NCBI GenBank assembly: GCA_026770575.1
Contig: MU657169.1
Coordinates: 818,593 to 861,894 of the forward strand
DNA length: 43,302 nucleotides
DNA from: Pelagophyceae sp. CCMP2097
Lineage: Eukaryota; Sar; Pelagophyceae
Direction: 5' to 3'
The notes under the pieces were generated by a model. The model worked only from the letters and a program-made list of their open reading frames with translations. It did not search any database and was not told where the DNA came from. Positions 10,901 through 20,342 of this stretch are shown here, piece by piece. The position numbers were made by a program, and so were the translations under genes. The number at the start of each line of letters is the position of its first letter. The first letter of the stretch is position 1.

Positions 10901-12573
10901 GCGGGCGCGCAGCCGATCCGCGTCGTCGCCGCTCGCGGGCGCCAAGCGGTCCGCGGCGCACCACGCACGGACCTGCGCCTCCCAGGCCAGCCAGCGCCGG
11001 CACTCGGCCGCCTCGGGCGGCCCAGGCGGCCCGGGCACCGCGCCGCCGGCGCGCGGCGGAGGCGCGGGCCGCGCCGCGGCCAGCGCGTGCCAGCAGCTGT
11101 GGTGCTCGTCGCCGACGCCGGCGGCGAAGCGCAGCGCGAGGCCCAGCATTTCGAGCGCCGCCTCGTATCGCTGTAGCCGGTCCGCGTCGTCGCCGGCGGC
11201 GTCGCGCGCGGCCACGTCGGCGACGAACGACGGGAAGTCGCCCGCGGCGACGAAGTGCGCGCCGAGCGACGCGTGCGCCGCGTCGAGCGCGTCGCGCGCC
11301 GCGTTGAGCGCGTCGGCCGGCGCGGCCATGGCCACCGCGGCACCGCCGACAGCGTCGCGGCCGCGGCCGCGCGGCGGCTTCGCGGGGCCCCGCGGCCGCC
11401 GCTGCTGGAGCGGCGCCTCGCGGCCCGTGTCGTGCAGCGCGGTGCGGAGGTCTCCGAGCGCGACGCCGAGGTCGGCGAGGCCGCGCTCGTACGCCGCGCC
11501 GTCGCCGCCGCCGACCGCGAGGCCGACGAGCGCGCGCGCCGCGGCGCCGTCGCATACGGCCGCCGCCACGAGCGCTGCGTAGCGCCCCACGAGCGCCAGG
11601 ACGCGCGCCGCGCGCTGCGACCGGCCCGTTTTCGGCGCGGCGTCCCGGCCGCGGCTGCGCGGCGCCGCTCTGGGCGGCGGCTCCGTGCGCTGCCCCGCGC
11701 GCCGCGCATCGGTGCGCGCCGCCGCCGGCAGCGGCGGATACGGCGCCGCCTCGTCATCGCGCAGCCGCCGCGCTGCGGTTGCGGCGGCGCGGACCACCGA
11801 TGCCGCCGCAGCTCCAAAGAGCGCGGGCCACGCGTCGTCGCGCGCCGGCGCGTGCTGCACGAGCGCGGCGCCGACGCCGTGCGCGAAGTCATCCCAGGCG
11901 TCGCCGTCGGACACGCAGCGGCGGCAGCGGTCGAGCGCCGCGACGCAGCGCTCCGCGCCGAGCGGCGGCGCCGCCGCGCCGGCCGCGCCGGGCCGCCGGC
12001 CGGGCCGCACCTCGAGGACGAAAGGCGCGCGCGCGACGAGCGCGGCGAGGCACCGCGCGACGGCCGCGCAGCTCTGCGCCGACGCGTCGTCGCGCGCCGC
12101 GGCCGCGGCGTCGCAGACGTCGGCGAGCAGGCCACGGGCCACGGCCTCTGCGCACGCGGCCTCGGCGAGCCACGCGCGCGGGGACAGCGCTGCGAACGCC
12201 TCGACGAGCGCTAGCGCCTCGCGCCGCGGCACCGCCGCGTCGAGCGCCCAGCCGAGGAGCGCGTCGACGACGTAGCGCAGCTTGGGCAGCGACCCTTCGC
12301 GGCCGCTCGCGACCGCCGTCGCGCGTGCGGCGGCGGCGGCCGCCGCCAGGGCGAGGCCCAGCTCGCCGCGCGCCAGCGCGCGCACGCATGCGCCGAGCGC
12401 CGTGTCGACGGCGGCGTCGCGCACCTACGCGGTCGCCCCGTCGCCCGTGTGTTCCTTCGGCGGCCCGCCGCAGCGGCGCGCACCTCGGCCGGCGCGCCGG
12501 CCAGGGCGATGGCCTGCACCGCCGCGGCGTCGAGGGCCTGGACCGCCGGCGGCTCCAGCTTGAGCGGCATCAT
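1408..12573 (-). CDS. SMG1: SMG1-like phosphatidylinositol 3-kinase-related kinase, seven exons
   Basis: In other eukaryotes SMG1 phosphorylates UPF1 in nonsense-mediated mRNA decay. Exons on minus: 12573-12484, 12424-10221, 10143-9687, 9435-2775, 2721-2637, 2447-1556 and 1458-1408, about 3,479 aa; every junction keeps phase. The N-terminal half is helical and repeat-like. The kinase domain is near residues 1,880-2,200: FLLKGAEDVHMDERVMQ carries the ATP-site Lys, followed by GLIEWV, PLYDIW, the catalytic loop GDRHLENVL and metal-binding VDVDWGVCF. About 1,250 residues separate the kinase from the FATC tail; a large insert there is the hallmark of SMG1 and argues against TOR, ATM or ATR. The tail, YEGWAPWV-stop, sits on the last exon. 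Exon 1 is the least certain: its start is the first ATG in an open frame. Length fits animal SMG1 (about 3,660 aa). Confidence 0.9.
1459..1555 (-). other. SMG1 intron 6 (97 bp)
   Basis: The intron begins GTACAC and ends ACGTAG. Splicing joins LIHTAT to DPDTLCQMYEG in phase 0 and so restores a canonical FATC motif. Without it the frame runs on without the terminal tryptophans. This junction is well supported by family knowledge. Confidence 0.88.
2448..2636 (-). other. SMG1 intron 5 (189 bp), possible decayed introner
   Basis: The intron begins GTCCGC and ends TTCGCAG, and joins two exons in phase 2. The ten bases at its start (GTCCGCGGCC) resemble the ten bases of the next exon (GTTCGACGCC), seven of ten matching, as a worn target-site duplication would. 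Inside is an imperfect inverted repeat at about 2520-2547 (GGTGCCTCCC with GGGAGGGCACC). Confidence 0.65.
2722..2774 (-). other. SMG1 intron 4 (53 bp)
   Basis: A short intron from GTGCGT to TCTAG. Removing it skips an in-frame TAG and joins TTVD to WLEEVERV through a split Gly codon. Confidence 0.75.
9436..9686 (-). other. SMG1 intron 3 (251 bp), introner-like with GTCTGCG duplication
   Basis: The intron begins GTCTGCG and ends CCCTAG; the next exon begins with the same seven bases GTCTGCG. Either copy restores the same phase-0 reading frame, as expected if an element inserted into an uninterrupted exon, duplicated seven or so bases, took its 5' splice site from one copy and brought its own AG. 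The interior has two direct repeats (units near 9627-9672 and near 9499-9570) and a stem ACGACGCC/GGCGTCGT just before the acceptor. Confidence 0.8.
10144..10220 (-). other. SMG1 intron 2 (77 bp)
   Basis: A canonical GTGAGC donor and GCGTAG acceptor. Splicing completes a Lys codon (AA plus G) and joins LLKL to SENSAQLS. No target-site duplication is visible. Confidence 0.8.
12425..12483 (-). other. SMG1 intron 1 (59 bp), introner-like with GTGCGCG duplication
   Basis: The intron starts GTGCGCG and the following exon starts with the same seven bases, in the same phase (0). It ends GACCGCGTAG, close to the end of the carbonic anhydrase intron (GACCCCGTAG). The pattern fits an insertion-derived intron whose donor came from the duplicated target. 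Confidence 0.7.
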
Positions 12574-12733
12574 CTGCTCCGACGGCGCGCGCTTCACCGA
12601 GCAAGGTGCTGCTGCCTCCAGAGGCGGCGTGCCGGGCCCCCGAGAGCCGCCGACCGCAGATAACTCGGAGGCAAGCCCGATCCCTGAGCCCCGCGTCCGA
12701 ATCGACCGCTTGCCATCCTCCTCGCGGACTTTT

Positions 12734-12901
12734 CGAACCGCTCTCTCGTAAACTGGAAGCTACCGTCCGTCCATGATGTACCGGTTATGGGTTCCAATTT
12801 GGAGCACATAACCTTTAAATTCCCTAGTTATGGGCTCCAAATTGGAACACATAACCGGGACATCATGGACGGTAGCCTCCAGTTTACGAGAGAGCGGTTC
12901 G
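12734..12901. repeat. Foldback (MITE-like) inverted repeat upstream of SMG1
   Basis: The two halves of this 168-bp block are near-perfect inverted copies, running inward from CGAACCGCTCTCTCG. The centre holds the pair GGTTATGGGTTCCAATTTGG and its inverse. One arm has an extra CCGT. It lies about 160 bp upstream of the SMG1 start, so it probably sits in the promoter or 5' UTR. No transposase is present. Confidence 0.85.
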
Positions 12902-13068
12902 TTAAGTCGGAGAGCCGGCTCCGAGGTCGCGCGTCCCTCTCTCTCCCTCTTCGGCGACCACAAGCCCCGTTTTTCAGACGGGGTCTTTGGATTTGATAAT
13001 TGAGGACCTTGCCGTTTAATCAACGTCAGTTTACGGCAAGGGCCCTTCGGGTCCTTTGATTGAAGGAT

Positions 13069-13821
13069 TAGGAATTGTGGCTGGGAACAGTAGAATCCAA
13101 CGCTTATGAGGCAACGGAATAATTTGACTTAGCGACTGTTTCGCATAGACTCGGAGTCCGAGGAGCTCAAGCCCGACGGCGTCCGCGCCCTCAAACTCGT
13201 CGCCGTCGTTGAGATGTGCCCAAGAAACGGGCTGGGGACAGTAGGAATGAAGGTTGGGGACAGTTCGCATGTAGGCTCCTGGAGCAATGAGGGCGCGTGC
13301 GCGCGCGCCGGGCACTCGGCCGGTCGCCGTGGCCGTGCGAGGAGCGCGGCGCGACGATCCGCGCGTGCGACGCGCCCGCGCTGCTGCGGCACCGGCCGCG
13401 ACGAGTCGAGCTTTCGACTGCCGCGCGTCGCAGCGCTTCGTGGTGGCCTTGCGCGCCGCTGGCGGCGCCGGCGGCGCGGCGCCGGCGATGGCCGCGGCAG
13501 CGAGCCCGGGGGCTCTCGCCATGGCCGCCGCGCCGGCGGGCGGGTCGGCGTGCGCTGCGAATGCGCTCGCGCGATAAACCTCGTAGTCGCCTTGGTCGAG
13601 AATGCCTTCATCTCGGAGCGCTTTCAGCTCGCGCAGCTGGTTGCAACCCCAGGCGTGAGCGCCACCAACAGCGCCGCCATCGCGACAGCCTCCGTGGATC
13701 CGGGGCCGCCCCCGCCGCTCGATTTGGAGGCGCCAACATTCAAACTCGATTATCTCGAAATCACCCCTCGCCACTAGGATTCCTATGCGTTGCATTCTAC
13801 TGTTCCCAGCCACAATTCCTA
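13069..13821. mobile_element. 753-bp element with ~34-bp terminal inverted repeats
   Basis: The sequence beginning TAGGAATTGTGGCTGGGAAC at 13069 recurs inverted at the right end (to 13821), with about 34 paired bases and few mismatches. No transposase is seen, so this is a non-autonomous DNA element. A minus-strand reading frame runs through the interior and encodes LRELKALRDEGILDQGDY, which resembles the short SHOCT motif, followed by an Ala/Arg-rich stretch. The frame lacks an ATG and runs into both inverted repeats, so it may be a captured fragment and not a gene. No clear target-site duplication was found. Confidence 0.7.
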
Positions 13822-13834
13822 CCAGGGTCAATTT

Positions 13835-13879
13835 TGTCTGTCCGTCCGTCTGTTCGTCCGTCTGTCCGTCCGTCCGTCC
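13835..13879 (+). repeat. (GTCC/GTCT)n microsatellite
   Basis: Imperfect four-base repeats of TGTC/CGTC type directly abut the right end of the 753-bp inverted-repeat element. Confidence 0.9.
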
Positions 13880-13950
13880 ATGGGTAAATCCGCGAGGTTC
13901 CACCTTTGGGGAGGAAACAGCAACTCGGCCGATTCAGCGTTGGTGGTTAC

Positions 13951-14166
13951 TGCGATCGCTAAAATTGGGAATGGAGGTCGAGCAGGAGCCTCATTGGAAT
14001 CATCATAGACGAAGAAGGTGGTCACAGGTTCAAATCTGGTCGGCCGCAAAATTCAGCGATTAGTTTAAATAATTTTAATTATTTACGTGGGCATTGCAAT
14101 GGGATTTGGCTGTATCCTTCGCTCGAAGTCGGGTCCTCCGTGTGCCTCCGGCGCGCTCTTGTAATA
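13951..14166 (+). repeat. tRNA-like dispersed repeat, copy 2
   Basis: This matches 2-275. It keeps the tRNA-like head (GGTTCAAATC in the B-box position, ending CGGCCGCA) and the tail from TTCAGCGATTAG to GCGCGCTCTTGTAATA, but lacks the A-rich insert of copy 1 and has about ten extra bases near 14120. Two copies with the same layout support a SINE-like family. Confidence 0.55.
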
Positions 14167-14360
14167 TCCTGGCCCCTTTTCCGGAGATCTTCTTTCCTTC
14201 TCGGAATTCGTACCAAAAACGCCCCCGTGGTCTGCAGTACCTCCGGTGCGCCATGGTAATTAAATCCTTGAGCATCGAGACTTTTTGAACTAAAACCGGG
14301 CTCTAGGACGCGCTTTGGGCCTGGGATGGGCGACGTAGTGGTCCCACTGCCTCACTGTAT

Positions 14361-14446
14361 CGTTGCGGTATATATACCGGGCCCCACAATCACCTACAAG
14401 GATAATGATCCGGTGAATCCCCTTTTGCCCCCAGCGGGTCATCGCG
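14361..14446 (+). repeat. 86-bp dispersed direct repeat, copy 1
   Basis: This begins CGTTGCGGTATATATACC and ends GGGTCATCGCG. The same 86 bases recur at 15113-15198, 752 bp downstream and in the same orientation. The flanks of the two copies differ. Confidence 0.9.
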
Positions 14447-14510
14447 GGTTAATGGGCCCACGTACACAATCACTTGCGAATGGTCTCGGGTTCGATTCCC
14501 GCAGGGGGCA
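14426..14510 (+). other. tRNA-like sequence (probable pseudogene)
   Basis: A perfect seven-base acceptor pair (TGCCCCC with GGGGGCA) and a good T-arm (CGGGTTCGATTCCCG) enclose about 85 bases, but the D-arm is too long and no convincing anticodon stem can be drawn. Its first 21 bases are part of the 86-bp repeat, and the second copy of that repeat lacks the 3' half. It is most likely a decayed tRNA or tRNA-derived repeat. Confidence 0.35.
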
Positions 14511-15112
14511 CTCGATTTTGGCGAGTGTTATCCTGGTAAGCCTCCACTCAAACTCCTGGAAGCCAAAATCAAACAGAGCGACGAGGACGCTGGTGCGGGG
14601 GCAATTTCGGCTACCGACGCGCAAGGCGGGGACAAGCTCCCCCGCCTTTCAAGGCGTGGTAACGGAGGCGCTTCAAAATCTGCCCTTTCGGCTTCTTTGG
14701 TTGGCTCTCGCCTATCGCCAAGGACTTATTCGCCTCACGTATTTTTTTTCGATCCTTTTGGGGGGAATCGGATTTAAATTACACCTTTTTTAACTTTTTT
14801 GTTGCCAGTTGGAATTCGCTCAACCAAACGATTGCGGGCCTGTTTTCGCCCCGCGATGCCGCGTGCAAAGTTGCCCCTGAACCAGTTTCTTAGTTGGCGC
14901 GGTAGGCGATTTCCGCGATAGCGCTTCCAGGGGTGTCTCCACTCCCTAGCGGCCACGTGCCCAAGACACGCAGTAAGCTCGCCCCGCGGCAACAGGTTCA
15001 CGACCTGCAGTAAGGCCGCCAACGGAGCCGGACCAAGGCCCGGTGCATTATTATCGTATTCTGTCTTTCTCCACGCTAAACCTCCCGTTCCTACGGTATG
15101 CGTGTGGGGGAG

Positions 15113-15198
15113 CGTTGCGGTATATATACCGGGCCCCACAATCACCTACAAGGATAATGATCCGGTGAATCCCCTTTTGCCCCCAGCGGGTCATCGCG
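15113..15198 (+). repeat. 86-bp dispersed direct repeat, copy 2
   Basis: The second copy of the sequence at 14361-14446. The block downstream (15199-15590) has no gene I recognise; it contains an inverted pair CAGGGGCTTG/CAAGCCCCTG near 15229 and 15399. Confidence 0.9.
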
Positions 15199-15590
15199 TG
15201 TATGCGAACCAGTGTCACCATCGCGTCGCAGGGGCTTGGAAACTCACCCTTGTGAGCCTAACTAGGATTTAATACAATCTTCCTAGTGCTTATTGACGTT
15301 TTTACTTTATCCATCGAACCCGACGTTGGAGACGATGCCCTCGTCCCGGCGGGTGCACGATTAAGACTACTTGCCCAGGAATGTTCCCATCGTAATCTCA
15401 AGCCCCTGCGTGGCACGATGCGATTGAAAGGAATTCCCGGCAACTAGCTACGTTTCACTTAGATGGGGTGCCGTGGGTATACAGGAGCATGTCATGACTC
15501 TTTATATACCCAGTCTCCAGCGGACCAGAGCACTGGGGCGCGATATCCCTTTTGCTCTTCCTATCAACACGATAGGAGATATCTCCGCCC

Positions 15591-16927
15591 GGGCAGTCCA
15601 AATCAAATCAGCCTCCAATGACGTTAAATTTTTTTTAGGTCCGTTCTGGTTTTCTCGTGAGATTTTATTGGGGTTTTATTGTTTTTCAATCAAGTCCAAG
15701 TTATCGACCAAAAGGGCAATGTATTTTAGCGATGCCCTATCAAACCTATCGACCGGAAAGTGTAGGAGACCTAGCTCGAGGGAGGTTTTACGACGGTCAC
15801 ATGGGGGAAAGCTTACGCGACGCGTGTCGTGGACGAGCAGGGCGCGGACGAGCAGAGTCAAACAAGGAGCCACAGAGACCGAACGGTTTCCAAGGGCAAA
15901 GGACGCCGCGCTTCGAGTAAGCGCACCTAGGAGTAGCGTGGAGATGACGAGCACGGTCCTACAGACGGGCGCGACCTGCTTCCCCCGAGGACGGGCGCGC
16001 GGCGTCTCTCGAGCGGCTCTCAAGCTCCTTGTCTCCTCCCGAAAGTAAAATTTGTTCTGAGTGGGAATTCAAAAGATTTAAATCAATCCCTATATTCACA
16101 ACCACTGTTTGAGCCCAGAGGCGGAGCCCAGAGGCGGAGCTGGTTGGGTAGAACGCCCAGCCGCGCGACGACCGAGAGCCGGAAACAGCGGCCGTAAAAA
16201 CAAAACAAGAAGGAGAACGGTCCCGGGCTTTTCAGCTCTCCGCGACCAACAAACAACACGTGTGCCTCTCGACTCGGGGCTCTCAATGTCTCTCAAACCG
16301 GGTCCCCCAGAGGCACAGAGTCGAATGAAATGACAGCATTGTTGAGGTCGATGTCGATGGCAAAAGTTGCGTCAAGCCCAAACGTGTCCCAAGATCGTGC
16401 AAACCTCCCCTCAAAACCTGCCCTTAGATTGATACCCGGCTGCAGAGCAAGGCGTGGACGAAGCGTTAGACGTTTGCACCTCTAAGCGCACGCAACGAGC
16501 GCACTCGCTTTGCACTCGAAAGTGTAAAGCAAGGGAACGAAACGTCTCTATTGAGGTGATGAATGTCCAACCGAGTTGACTAGGGGCCCCCGGAAGCTTA
16601 CGCGACGCGTGTCGTGGACGAGCAGGGCGTGGACGAGCAGAGCCAAACAAGGAGCCACAGAGACCGAACGGTTTCCAAGGGCAAAGGACGCCGCGCTTCG
16701 AGTAAGCGTACCTAGGAGTAGCGTGGAGATGACGAGCACGGTCCTACAGACGGGTGCGACCTGCTTCCCCCGAGGATGCGCGCGCGGCGTCTAGGGGGGG
16801 CGCCTCCCATGTCATCGTCGAAAAACCTCCCTCTAGCTAGGCCTCCTACACTTTCCGGTCGATAGGTTTTTGGCAGGATGTTCGCCCAAAAAATCGCCAA
16901 AAACGGCTGATCTAATTTGGACTGCGG
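15591..16927. mobile_element. Foldback MITE copy B, split by an inserted LTR-flanked element
   Basis: The left half (about 15591-15807) and right half (about 16794-16927) align with the two halves of the intact MITE at 35211-35550. The termini are GCAGTCCAAATCAAATCAGC and its inverse with a few changes. The break falls at the centre of the MITE, inside the G-run of its central palindrome, where a 986-bp element has landed. Confidence 0.85.
15808..16793. mobile_element. TRIM-like miniature element with 199-bp direct terminal repeats
   Basis: Two near-identical 199-bp direct repeats (15809-16007 and 16594-16792, starting AAGCTTACGCG and ending GCGGCGTCT) flank 586 bp with no coding frame of note. 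The element sits in the centre of MITE copy B; a run of five G on each side could be a 5-bp target duplication. The length and direct repeats fit a terminal-repeat retrotransposon in miniature, but the ends are not TG/CA, and I see no certain primer site. Confidence 0.7.
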
Positions 16928-17038
16928 GGTTGTTCAACTGGCCTCGGACCAAGCCTCGCTGAAAAAGCCGCTCTCTCCTTTGGGCGAGCAGAACAAAAAA
17001 GGCGCTTCCGAGTCCGAGATCGGCGTCGTTCGGAGCAG

Positions 17039-20000
17039 ATGCGCCGGCGGTGGCTCGGCGCGCTACTGTGCCTGCCGCTCGACGCCGTCCTGCTGCGGCC
17101 CTGGCCGCACCGCGGCCTGCGCTGGCGGGTCCGCAACACCACTACTCTGAACGCAATTTATCCAAACGGCACTCTGGTCGCCGCGTCGCCGCGCGCCTCG
17201 CGGGTGGGCGACGCGCGGGACGCGCGACCGCACCTCGCTGATAAACTCGCAAAAGATGGACAGCTGAATCTGGTTTGGCTGACTTTGGTGCGTCTATTCC
17301 TGCGCCTTCCTTTTCTCAGAGGCTTCGGGACGGCTTGCCGCTAGGTCGTGCTTGACTGGCGGTACCACTCGTGGAATGCCGTCGCGGGTTTGGTGCTCCG
17401 GTCGGCGCAAGCGGCGGCATCTATGGCGGTGCGTGCGAGAAGCGCGGAACGTCCTACGAGGTGCCAGAACGTGCCAGAGCGTGCTGCGACAAGCGTGCCA
17501 GTTTTGCTGCGAGGAGCGCGCCAGAGCGTGCGAGACGACGCTCGAGCATGCGTGCCAGCGCGTGATACGTGCTCGAGAGCGTGCTCGAGAGCGTTCGAGC
17601 GCCGCGTGTTGCGTTCGCAGCGCTCGTCGCGGACGCCGTTTCCGCCCAGTGACGCCGTCGCCGCTAGGTCGCGGGCCGCGCTTTCTGGACGCGCGCGCGC
17701 GACACGGCGCAGGGGCGGAGCGTCAAGGGCGCCGTGCTCTACGTGCTTGTCGCGTCGGCGAATCGGCAAACAAACGACTTGGCGGCGTTGGCCCGGGGCA
17801 CGCCGGGAAGGCGCAGGGAAGACGGAGACACCCCGGAGCGAGCGCGACCTGGAACACTGGCCCTTGTTGTGGTGATCTCGCCTCTGCTTCCGCACCCATG
17901 AGTGGACTGCCTTTGGTCAGCATCTCAGCATCTGTTTCCCTCGACAGGATGTGAATAGGTACGCGGGACGCACACCGTCGAGACCCGGGCCAAAGCACTG
18001 GCGCAGCTCCTCGTCACGCGCGCCGAAGTGAAGCGCTCGCGCTACGAGCGGCTGCTCTCGCATTTGCGGCCGCCGCTCCGCGTGCTCTGTGAAACCCCGC
18101 GCCGATTCTGTGGCACACCAAAGAGGCCTCGGAGAGCGGCCGATGGAGTCACACGCCGGGACCGGCGGCCAGAAACGCGGCCGGCTCTGCGGCCGCGATC
18201 GTCGCGGCACACGTTCGACGCACAACGTTCGACGCAAAGCATTCGATGGAAAACGTTGGACACAAAGCGTTCGACGCAAAAGCCTTCATTCGTCGGGCCT
18301 CGCAACGCGCCGCGCCCGTAGGCCTAGACGGCGGCGGTGCGTCTTTGCCGCGCGGCTCGGCCGTCGGCGCGGCGCGCGTCGGAAGGCGCCAATGGATTAC
18401 CGAGAAGGCCTCAGAGGGACTTCCTACAGATTCGATAGGGATTAAGGGCCGCAACCTATTCATCATCGTCGCCGAGCTCGAGCGCCTCGCTGGCCGGCCC
18501 GCGGCAGACCTCTTCGACGTCGTCTGCGGCACGTGAGGGCGCGGCGGCGAGGAAGCCCCCTCGAAGGGCCCTTGTTTGCACTTTTGTACAAAGCTCGCAT
18601 GACAAAAGGTCCATCGGCGGCTGCGGGGCGCTGCTCGTCGGCCTCCTCGGCGCCGACGCGACGCGGGCCGCGACGGTGGCGTTTGACGAGTGAGCGCGGC
18701 GCTTGCGTTGATGCCTTTTGCAGAGGCCACTTCCGGGAGGACATTTGTTCGCAAAGGACACTTGCGGGAGGGCACTTGGCTAAGATCCACACTTGCTTCG
18801 CAGAGTGATCGCCAGTCAGAGTCGAAGCAAGTGTCGTCGCGTCGAAGAGGGCGCGGCGCCGCCGGCCCGGCGAGTGTTGTTTCGAAAGAGTGCTCCGACA
18901 GTCGAGAGGAAAGCCCCTCGCGGGGTCGGCCCTCTCCCGCCTCGCGAGGTCGCCGGCGCAGGCTCGGGGCGCGATGCTTTTCGAAGAATTCGCGGCGGCG
19001 CTTTTTTATGACAGGTGAGCGTCGCCTCTGCCGAGTCGCCCCGCGGGATCGCGGGATGCTTTGGGAGCCCGGATGGGACGCCATGCGGCAGCGTGTGCCG
19101 TCTTGGATTCGGCCGATGTGGGCTGGTGGGATGCCATATGACACGCGCGCAGCCGAGGATTTGATCTCGGCTGCAGCCGAGGGTGTTGCGTAGGTCATTC
19201 CTGCGTCGACGAGCGCGCGCAGCTGATCTGCGAGCTCTGCGGCGGCGAGCGCCTCCTCTGCGCCACCTCGCTCGCCGCCGCGCTCGTCGGCCTCGCAAGC
19301 GCAGGGTATAGTCCGTCTGGAAAACCCGGAGCGATAAATCTTTGGAAACCCGAACCGTCACACACACCGAGGTATCAGAGGGGGCGGCTGGCGTGGTGAG
19401 TGCCTGCGGAAGCTCGGCGTCGCGCGGGCCGGCAATAGCCCTTCCGGGACGCGTTGTGACTCTTTCAACTCGCGCCTTGCGACTCGACTTGTCAGGCGCA
19501 TCCGAAAACGTTTGCCGTCGCGGCGCGGCGCACAGATTCCGGCGCGCCCGAGCCCTTCCTCTTCCGCACCTACGCCGCTACAGATGCCGCGCACGCGCTA
19601 CCGGGTAAGCGCCGGGGCCGCGTCCGCGTCGGGTTCTGGGTTACTTTTGAAACCGTTGCAGGCACGTCGGGCGCGACGCTCTCCGCCGCCGTCGACGCCA
19701 CGTCGGCCGCGCCAACGTTCTTCAAACCATGTGAGCCGAAGGCTCTTCTCGAGTCGAAGGCTCTTCTCCGCGCGACGGTGGTCGCAGGCGACGCTGCGCC
19801 GGACGCGTCGGGCCGGTGCGCCGTCCTGGCCGACGGCGGCGCAGCGTTTAACAATCCAGCCCTCTTGGCGCTCCACGAGGTCGGCGCCGTCTGGTATGTT
19901 TTGAAACGCGTTTTTGAAAAACGTTTTTGGAATTTTGGAAAGCCGTAGAGCGGAGTAGGCCGCGGCGGCGCGTCTCGTTGATCGTCTCGTTGGGCTGCGG

Positions 20001-20342
20001 CCACAAGGCGCGGCGGCGCAGGAAGCCGTTTGCGGCGGTTCAAACGCATTTAGCCGCGGAACGCGTCGTTGCGGCGACACTACCGGACGCTCTCTATGCC
20101 CGCCTCGACCCACCGCTCCGTGCGGCCCGCGTCCGACCGGAAAACTCGGAGCGGCAGGCGGCGCGCTCCTGGAAATCGACCGAAATGCCCCTTTGGACCG
20201 AGAACCGACTGTAGGCACCGAACTCAAACCCACGGAGTGGCGGACGAAGAAGCTCCTCGCGATGGAGCGCGAGACGCGCACCTGGCTCGCCACGCCAGAG
20301 GTACAGGAACTGCTCCGAAAAGTCGTTGAACGGCTAGGCTAA
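17039..20342 (+). CDS. Patatin-like phospholipase (iPLA2-type), multi-exon
   Basis: A lipid acyl hydrolase with a Ser-Asp dyad. Exons supported by phase and family motifs: 17959-18088, 18322-18333 (12 nt), 18439-18532, 18609-18689, 18962-19014, one starting at 19194, 19496-19604, 19662-19730, 19788-19893, 19959-20119 and 20215-20342 (TAA). Motifs in order: the oxyanion loop LRVLCLDGG-IKG across the microexon, the nucleophile elbow GTSIGG (Ser split over the 18533-18608 intron), FLFRTY, SSAAP-like TSAAPTFF, the catalytic Asp in ADGGAAFNNP, and LIVSLGCG. Exon 1 is tentative: an ATG at 17039 gives a hydrophobic, basic N-terminus (MRRRWLGALLCL) that could be a signal or anchor. The junction between 19194 and 19496 is unresolved. 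The loop has one Gly fewer than the usual DGGGI(R/K)G, so activity is uncertain. Confidence 0.85.
18322..18333 (+). other. 12-nt microexon of the patatin-like gene
   Basis: Flanked by CGTAG on the left and GTGCGT on the right, this 12-base exon supplies most of the CLDGG motif. Using it brings RVL, LDGG and IKG together in one frame, exactly in the order expected for the family. Skipping it breaks the frame or loses the oxyanion loop. No transcript was available to confirm it. Confidence 0.65.

Noticed and set aside
1408..12573. TOR, ATR or DNA-PK as identity of the kinase
   Set aside because: The region of more than 1,000 residues between kinase and FATC and the HMDERVMQ and GLIEWV...PLY motifs fit SMG1; the other PIKKs have FATC soon after the kinase.
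13031..13903. A 290-codon minus frame as a real gene
   Set aside because: It has no ATG start, and runs through both inverted repeats and a microsatellite; only the short SHOCT-like stretch is of interest, as possible capture.
14426..14510. A functional tRNA
   Set aside because: The acceptor and T-arm are good but the D and anticodon arms cannot be folded normally.
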